From: Laguncularia racemosa
Taxonomy: Eukaryota; Streptophyta; Magnoliopsida; Myrtales; Combretaceae
Direction of reading: 5' to 3'
DNA length: 64,000 nucleotides
Assembly: GCA_037954665.1 (NCBI GenBank)
Contig: JBBMOL010000039.1
Coordinates: 3,348,001 to 3,412,000 of the forward strand
The notes under the pieces are model-generated. The model worked only from the letters and a program-made list of their open reading frames with translations, did no database searches and was not told the origin of the DNA. The translations under genes were made by a program, and so were the position numbers. This document shows positions 57,787 through 64,000 of the stretch, piece by piece; the stretch's first letter is position 1, and the number at the start of each line of letters is the position of its first letter.

Positions 57787-58315
57787 ATGGGTGTTGAAGT
57801 GTGTTGTGGCTTATTGAAGATAGTGATAACCATGTCAAATGATTTGTATCCCTCTACTAATTTAGTACATCGAGTATTGACTTCTTCTCTAACCATTGAT
57901 GATGGACAAAGAGAAAATTTGTTCCATACTTCTTGTAGGATTCAAGGAAACTTGTGTGTTATTATTGTTGACAGTGGTAGTTGCACTAATGTGGTAGCTA
58001 CCTCATTAGTATTGAAATTGAAACTTGTAACTACCTCACATCCTAAGCCCTACACATTACATTGGTTAAATGATCAAGGGAGTCTTTATGTGACCCAAAG
58101 TACCTTTCAGTATAGGGGATAAATACCGTGATGAGATTGAATGTGATATTCTTCCTATATGTGCATCCCATATATTGCTTGGCAGGCCATGGTTATATGA
58201 TAGGAGGGTTTTATATGATGGCTTCAGGAATACAAATGTATTCCAAAAAGAGGGTAAACGCATCATTCTGAATCCGATGCCACATTTAGAAGTCCAAAAG
58301 GTTCAACAATAGATC
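57787..58315 (+). pseudogene. Family B protease region
   Basis: The frame has FHTSCRIQGNLCVIIVDSGS, with an intact D-S-G active site, and LHWLNDQG. A one-base frameshift near 58110 leads to ILLGRPWLYDRR. The length is close to the family A protease (5470-5860). No gag or zinc knuckle lies upstream. Confidence 0.8.
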
Positions 58316-58322
58316 AATAGGC

Positions 58323-58600
58323 CATCAGAGATTCTTAAGGATCATAGTTACATGAGTTAACCTTCAAAGGATTAAACTGTTAAAAAAAAAATATGCCAGC
58401 CTTCAGAGGTTCCTAAGGTTCATAGTCACACGGGTCATCCATCAGAGGACTAAACTATTCAGACACAAGTGTGCCAACCTTCAGAGGTTCATAGTCAGAT
58501 GAGCCAACCTTTCGAGGACCAAACTGTTTAGAGGCAGAAGTGTCTACTATCAGAGGATCCTGAAGTTTACAGTCAGTTGAGTAAACCATTAGATGACCAA
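58323..58600 (+). repeat. Degenerate ~78-bp coding tandem repeat
   Basis: About three and a half copies of a unit that translates as variations on QPSEVPK-HSH-PSEDQT. It sits between protease and pol tail in the family B remnant. Confidence 0.7.
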
Positions 58601-58799
58601 GAGGGTAAAAGACATATAAGTGAAACAGGAAAGGAGAAAACAATATCAGTGGGATAGTTTGAGATAGGGGAGGTCTTAGTGGATGATGGACCATTATATG
58701 TGTTGCAAATGAGGTATATCCTAGAAATAGAGGAGAGAAAGCAATCAACCCTTGTGGTATTTTAGATATTAGGATACTGCAATGATAATTCTTTAGATA

Positions 58800-59029
58800 A
58801 CTTGCTAGGAGGATATAAAGTCTCTACTGCATTTAATATGTCAGATTTGAGGACAAATCATTTTAAGGCCCAAGGAGATGATAGGAATCAAAATCCTACA
58901 AGACCTATCACTAGGGCAAGAGCCAAAGGATTTCAAAAATTGGCGATGAGGGTCCTCTTTGAACAAACCAACCCCAAAAATATTTGTATACTAACCTTTT
59001 TTCTAATACTCATGTGTTGTGTATTCTAG
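58800..59029 (+). pseudogene. Family B pol C-terminal tail entering the 3' LTR
   Basis: Starts LGGYKVSTAFNMSDLRTN, the end of the integrase C-terminal module, then GDDRNQNPTRPITRARAKGF and a hydrophobic end. It crosses the LTR start at 58879 in frame and stops 150 bases inside. Confidence 0.8.
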
Positions 59030-59770
59030 CAGGCATACTTGTCGGGTTTTATAGGGCGATGGAGCTTGTGGATTACTCATGGACCGGCCTACACCGATGA
59101 TGAATTGGACCAACCAAGTACTTACTTGACTTGAAGGACCGACTCTTTGAAGACCATCTTTATACTTGTTATTTTATCTTTCAACTGATTACTTTGTAAT
59201 CATTTTAGGACATTTTTATTTGCTTGTATTTATTGAATTAGGACCACCCACATTAGTGGCATAGACATAAAGTTTTGGACATTCTAACCCTAATTGGAGC
59301 AAGTATAAATACTTTCTAACTAGGGTTTTTAGGGAGCTTTTTAAACCATATTTTTCATATTTGGAAAATGTGAGGGACACTTCCTTTTTCACAAACTCTT
59401 ATCATTTATTGAGTGAAGTGTGGCGTGTGGGATTTGATCCTTGTTGTGTGTAATACCAACAATGTCAAATCCATCCTAATTCCTAACCAGTGAGTCATAT
59501 TTGGTGAGGAATTAGTTTATCTTTTTTGTTTATCATTCATGCAATTTTTAGGGTTTGATTCAATTTGATTTCATATCCTTTTGATTGTGTTTAGTGAAAT
59601 TGAATTCGACATTTGCAATTATGAATTGTAATTCTCATTAGTTACTTGCATGGAAGTCATTTGACATTTAGGGGTTTTGGAATTTATTGAATTCACACCA
59701 TTTTGGAGATTTGTTTAATTGATCTTTCAATTAATTTCATGTGATTGAATTTGATCTATTAAGCATATCA
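58879..59770 (+). mobile_element. Family B LTR (3')
   Basis: An 892-bp LTR from TGATAGGAATC to AAGCATATCA, with a slightly altered TATA palindrome at 59299-59316. It is closest to the LTR at 9793-10717. Confidence 0.85.
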
Positions 59771-59867
59771 TCTTTTGGTATCATTTCATACTTAGTTTTA
59801 CACATTCGGAGTCATAAGGGATTAGGGGTTCACGCCTCTTGTGGAGTTGGTTTTGATTGGAATTTCC

Positions 59868-61234
59868 TCAATTGGTTGAGTGCATGTGCTTCAGTCAATT
59901 AAGCACATTACGAAAGTCCTAATAGATATGAACAATTCTCTTACTACTACTTTCGGAAACAAGTCAAGACAATTCCTTATCAAGCAATTCGATGGACAAA
60001 TAAATTTGCAGCGAATATAACAAGAATTATGGAATGTAATTCGGGTGCACAATTTGGAAAGATAAGATGTAAGTTGCGATTGGAATTGGAAAGTGAATTT
60101 GGTAATTGAATTGTAACTTGCCAAAACTTGAATTTCTCTTTTAGGAGATTTCGATTCTTGATTTTTTTTTTCCTTTTGCAACCAAATTGATTTTTTTTTT
60201 TTTTGGACATATGCTTTTCAAGATGATTATGAATTAAACAACAATTGAATTTTCAAAAACTAACTAAACTTAGATGTTGTTCGTCTCCAAGGGATTTTCC
60301 GAAAGAATTTTTTTTTATACAAATTTTAGATACAAGTATGGAAAATAAAGAGTAGACAAATAATGAAAAGGGTTAGAATTTACTTGATTCAAGCAGGCGA
60401 AGCTCTGATACTAAATAATGCGTGAACCCTAGATATATCAAACCTAGAACCAAACGTCACTATTTGAATCAATTACCCAGAGGATCATCTCGAACAAATA
60501 TTGCGTAACTAGACCCCAATCACCCCTATTGATTGAAACCTAAGTTATCAAAGGGTTTCCTATGGCAAATTCAATTAAGAATTCCTATGGAAGACTTCTT
60601 TTGCAAAAGAACAAAAAGAGGGTTTTGTATCTCATGAAAAGTGTGTGTTTTATTCAATCATAAGTTGTTCACGGCCGGTCCCCTTATACGACTTATATAG
60701 TGTAAATATTACAATATGGAAAAACCTAAGTTGCCTAATCTATCATTATTCTCATGTAATCGAATAGGCAACTAAATAATATAAATTATAAACCAAACAA
60801 ATAAAACCAAAATATAACAAGTAACAAAACTGAATGTGCTTCTCCTTGTTTTGATTCAATAAAATTATTCTAAGGCCTCTAAATCATCACATCCCTCCAT
60901 GGCCACGTGAATCAAGTTGATAAGTGTTGGTTCTCCTTTATTGTAGCTTGATTCCTTAACTTGTAAGTCCATGACTACTCCTTTTAGAGCTTCATTCATC
61001 CTCTTAGCTCTAGCTCGGGTCATTGGGCCTCCAATACCATGTAATGGATCATGGGATTTTAGTGATTTTAGCTCCTTTCTTTTAGATGTTAGTTGATCCT
61101 CATCAATAAGTCTTCAATTTTTTTTCAACAAAAATTTTAAAAAATATACATAATAACCTATGTGAACTATGATGGGTCTGATCTCGGATATTGGGTATGT
61201 AGGTACACTTGGGGTGACTGCATTTATAAATAAT
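59868..61234 (-). repeat. Right arm of the 1.37-kb inverted pair (Gypsy family E end)
   Basis: Minus-strand copy of 55328-56701, including the pol tail (61080-60865), LTR (60891-60416) and leader. Its outer edge joins repeat R copy 3 directly at 61235. Confidence 0.85.
60416..60891 (-). mobile_element. Family E LTR (right, minus orientation)
   Basis: 476 bp, the inverted partner of 55669-56144. The minus-strand TATATAAG is at 60692-60699. The terminal CA has decayed to TA. Confidence 0.8.
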
Positions 61235-64000
61235 GTTTTAAGCTAAAACTTTATTTTCCTAGTATTCTAAGCTAAAACTTTATTTTGATAGCCTTCTAAG
61301 CTAAAACTAGAGGAATTTCTACTTGTTATCCTTATTGAGATACTTTACTCTTTCTTAACTGAACTATAAGCTACTCATGTTATTATTAGTTCAAGAGTGT
61401 GAAAAAGGCTAGAGTTTAGAATAGAAAGCTAGAAGCTTATAACCTCATTATGATATTTGTTCAAGAAACATGTTAGCGTAGTTAGACTGGTTCCCTAGGA
61501 TAGTGTTAGAAGAGAACACCAACTCATAAACAAGGTTGCCAAACTAGCCATTCTACTTAGAAGTGCTAGTGGGTCTCTTAAATCAGAACCTAAAATCGAA
61601 ATGTAAAACGTAAGTTTCTACAACCTATATAAAATAGCTTCAAAAAGTTGTCCATATGTTTCTATAGTGATAAAAAAAATATGAAATATAAGATGAAATA
61701 CAGAAATTCAATAAAACTTTTAGTCACTATTTATAATAAAAGTTGCATATTTGTAATACAAATAATAGCATAAGTTGTTAAGTTAATGTTTAAAACTATA
61801 ATATAAATAACAATACCAATATGAAATAAATTATGATACAAATTATACTAATAAAATAAAAAAATCATCAACACCTTTCACATTATCAAAAGTCAAAACT
61901 ATTATCAACTATCTCTTTACCATTACCATTATTGTCATCACCTTCATTGTCAATGCTAAAATCATTATTGGTAGTACTAGAATGATATCCTTATATTTTA
62001 ATTTCAATTCTTTCAAAAAAAAACTAATAATATTCATATCTTGTGAAGCCAAATTGTATTTTCCAGTTTTTAGCACATTTGACTTAAATAGGTGGAATCG
62101 GTACACTTGATTAAAAATGTAAGATTTTATCGATTTACGTATAAACTCGTGATTCTACTATAAGTTTATATAGAAACTAGTTTATACACGATTCAACGTG
62201 AAAAGGCTTCCAAAAATTATAAAATTGTAGAATCATTTAGGTAAAATTGCGATTTTGAAAACAATACTTATAAGGAGGAAGCTTTATACATTGATGCTTG
62301 ATTTTCTTTCTTCCATCTCCAAAGTTGAAATAGTTGCCCTCCAAGCCGGGGGGTGGGTGTGGAAGAGCATAATTTAACATTTTTGTCCAAAATTTTGATG
62401 TCGTTAGTCATAATTTTAATGTTTATTTACATAATAGTAATTTTTTTTTTCAAAAAAAAAAGGTCTATGCTGCACCATACATAGCTAATATTAACTTTAC
62501 AACCAGGCTATTAAATCGTGCTCTTACCCAAGTGACCGAAGCTCGGTAAATTTTATTATGTGATATTAATGAAATCTATGTATGGTGCATTACAGACTTT
62601 TTTTTTAATAAGAAAAAATTATGCATTTGATACTCTTAAATTAATAAAACCTACATTTTAAATTCCACTGATCCATGGTCCATGTCCATAACAAAGGTTT
62701 CCATGCAATGGCATAAAAATCTTTCATTTCTAATAAAGACATTTCAAAGCCACTACAAGTCGTCTTTGATAGATTGAGTCAATTTTTTTTTAACTATCTA
62801 TTGATATTGATGCTCGTGCCTTTTTCTACATGTCTATAAATGTGAATTTCTTAGTGTAGATTCATTAATTCATTTTTTTTTTCTATCATAATTGTAAATG
62901 CTAAAAATCCTTTGTTTCTAATGAAGACATTTCAAAGCTACTACAAGTCATCCTTGATGGATAGAGTCAATGTTTTTTGGACCATCTATAGATATTAATG
63001 CTTGTGCCTTTTTCTACACGTTTATAAATGTCAATTTCTTAATATAGAATCATTAATTCGGTTTTTTTTTTCCTTTTTTTTCTATCACAATTTTAATTGC
63101 TAAAAATCCTTTGTTTCTAATGAAGTCATTTCAAAGCCACTACTAGTCGTCCTTAATGGATGGAGTCAATGTTTTTTGGACCATCTATTGATATTCATGC
63201 TCGTGTCTTTTTCTACATGTCCATAAATGAGAATTTCTTAGTGTGAAATCACTAACATAGTTTTTTTTTCTTTTTTGTCATAATTGTAATTGCTAAAAAT
63301 CCTTTGTTTCTAATAAAGACATTTCAAAGCCACTAGAAGTCGTCCTTGATGGTTCGAGTCAATGTTTTTTTGGACCTACACGTCTATGATTGTGAATTTC
63401 TTAGCATAGAATCACTAATTAGGATTTTTTTTTTCATTTTTTTTATCATAATTGTGATTGCTAAAAATCCTTTGTTTCTAATAAAGACATTTCAAAGCTA
63501 CTACAAGTCGTCTTTGATAGATGGAGTCAATATTTTTTGGATCATCTATCGATATTGATATCCATGCCTTTTTCTACACGTCTATGAATGTGACTTTCTT
63601 CACATAGAATCACTAATTCGGTTTTCTTCTTCTTCTTCTTTGTTCCTGTCATAATTGTAATTGCTGCACCCGAATCATATGCTCTAATAGGTGTTGGCAA
63701 TTTATGGTAATATATTTTCAATATTATGCTTAATTTGTTACATGCTCATAATGGAACCTATAATAAAAATTATTAAAAGGTCGTACACATCAGTGTGCAA
63801 GACCATTTGTGATAAATACATCGATCTGTTTAGTGTCATCGCAACAGCATTTGTAGTGCATTTATCTGTCATGGACATCTTTTGATTTATGTAATATAAA
63901 ACTTACATGTTTACTTATTTAATTGAAATGAAGTATACATATAAAGAATGATTTTGTGCTTCGCTTTTTTCATTTTCTTTTCTTTTCTTTTTTAACATCG
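61235..64000. repeat. Repeat R, copy 3 (runs off the window)
   Basis: Colinear with copy 1 from its AAGCTAAAAC units onward. MITE M lies at 61535-62262, a 5-unit tandem array at 62730-63620 and the small conserved open frame at 63691-63885. Truncated by the window end. Confidence 0.85.
61535..62262. mobile_element. MITE-like element M, copy 3
   Basis: 728 bp, with ends as in copy 2. Minus-strand reading near 61910-62000 again ends in an acidic Asp/Asn-rich peptide. Confidence 0.5.

Larger units (their letters stand above)
56747..59770 (+). mobile_element. Deleted family B Gypsy element between the inverted arms
   Basis: A PBS-like TGGTATCAGAG lies at 56754-56764, preceded by only a few bases of LTR end. 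Then a 1-kb leader, a protease region, a tandem-repeat coding region, the pol tail and a 3' LTR (58879-59770). gag, RT, RNase H and integrase are missing. The LTR is followed by another degenerate PBS at 59775-59786, so it abuts leader sequence and not host DNA. Confidence 0.75.

Noticed and set aside
1..64000. tRNA, rRNA or other structural RNA genes
   Set aside because: Only tRNA-complementary primer sites of retroelements were seen; no cloverleaf or rRNA-like stretch was recognised.

Overview
This window is a repeat-dominated stretch of a plant nuclear genome. It is AT-rich, has no bacterial-style operons, and is built almost entirely of LTR retrotransposons and DNA transposons in nested layers. 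Nearly every coding region is a decayed transposon protein. The one host gene I can support is an R2R3-MYB transcription factor on the minus strand. Its last exon has been split by several insertions. The species cannot be named from sequence alone.

Region 1 to 11962 holds Ty3/Gypsy family A. It starts with the 3' part of one copy (A1: reverse transcriptase thumb, RNase H, integrase, LTR). A pol-tail fragment is then joined to a second copy (A2: LTR, PBS, gag, PR, RT, RNase H, integrase, LTR). The A2 integrase is interrupted by an internally deleted family B Gypsy element (8436-10717) with a perfect 5-bp target duplication, GTATG. Region 12298 to 14029 is a long foldback: two arms of about 830 bp around a 69-bp loop.

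Region 14456 to 39578 is the exploded MYB gene on the minus strand. Its R3 repeat end lies at 39345-39578 and the rest of the exon continues at 38016-38270, 26282-26409 and probably 14456-14502. Between these pieces sit a family B LTR (38275-39344), an 11.6-kb Athila-lineage element (C, 26410-38015, TSD CACGT), and a RICESLEEPER-like hAT element (14503-26281). The hAT transposase gene is itself split by a minus-strand Athila-like element that carries only gag and protease (D, 15717-22683). MYB exons 1-2 were not found.

Region 39579 to 64000 is non-genic. It holds a small DNA transposon with a solo family B LTR inside it; a 3.7-kb direct repeat R present three times (43841-47274, 50470-54196, 61235 to the window end), with a MITE-like element and a variable tandem array inside each copy; a truncated Copia element; and a pair of 1.37-kb inverted arms (55328-56701 and 59868-61234), each with a pol tail, LTR and PBS of Gypsy family E, around a deleted family B element.

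The LTR families A, C and D share clustered degenerate CACGGCCGTG-type palindromes although their LTRs are otherwise unrelated. Elements C and D, with opposite coding content, share a conserved two-hairpin block just after their polyprotein stop. Most nonsense codons are C-to-T or G-to-A changes, as expected in methylated, silenced repeats.
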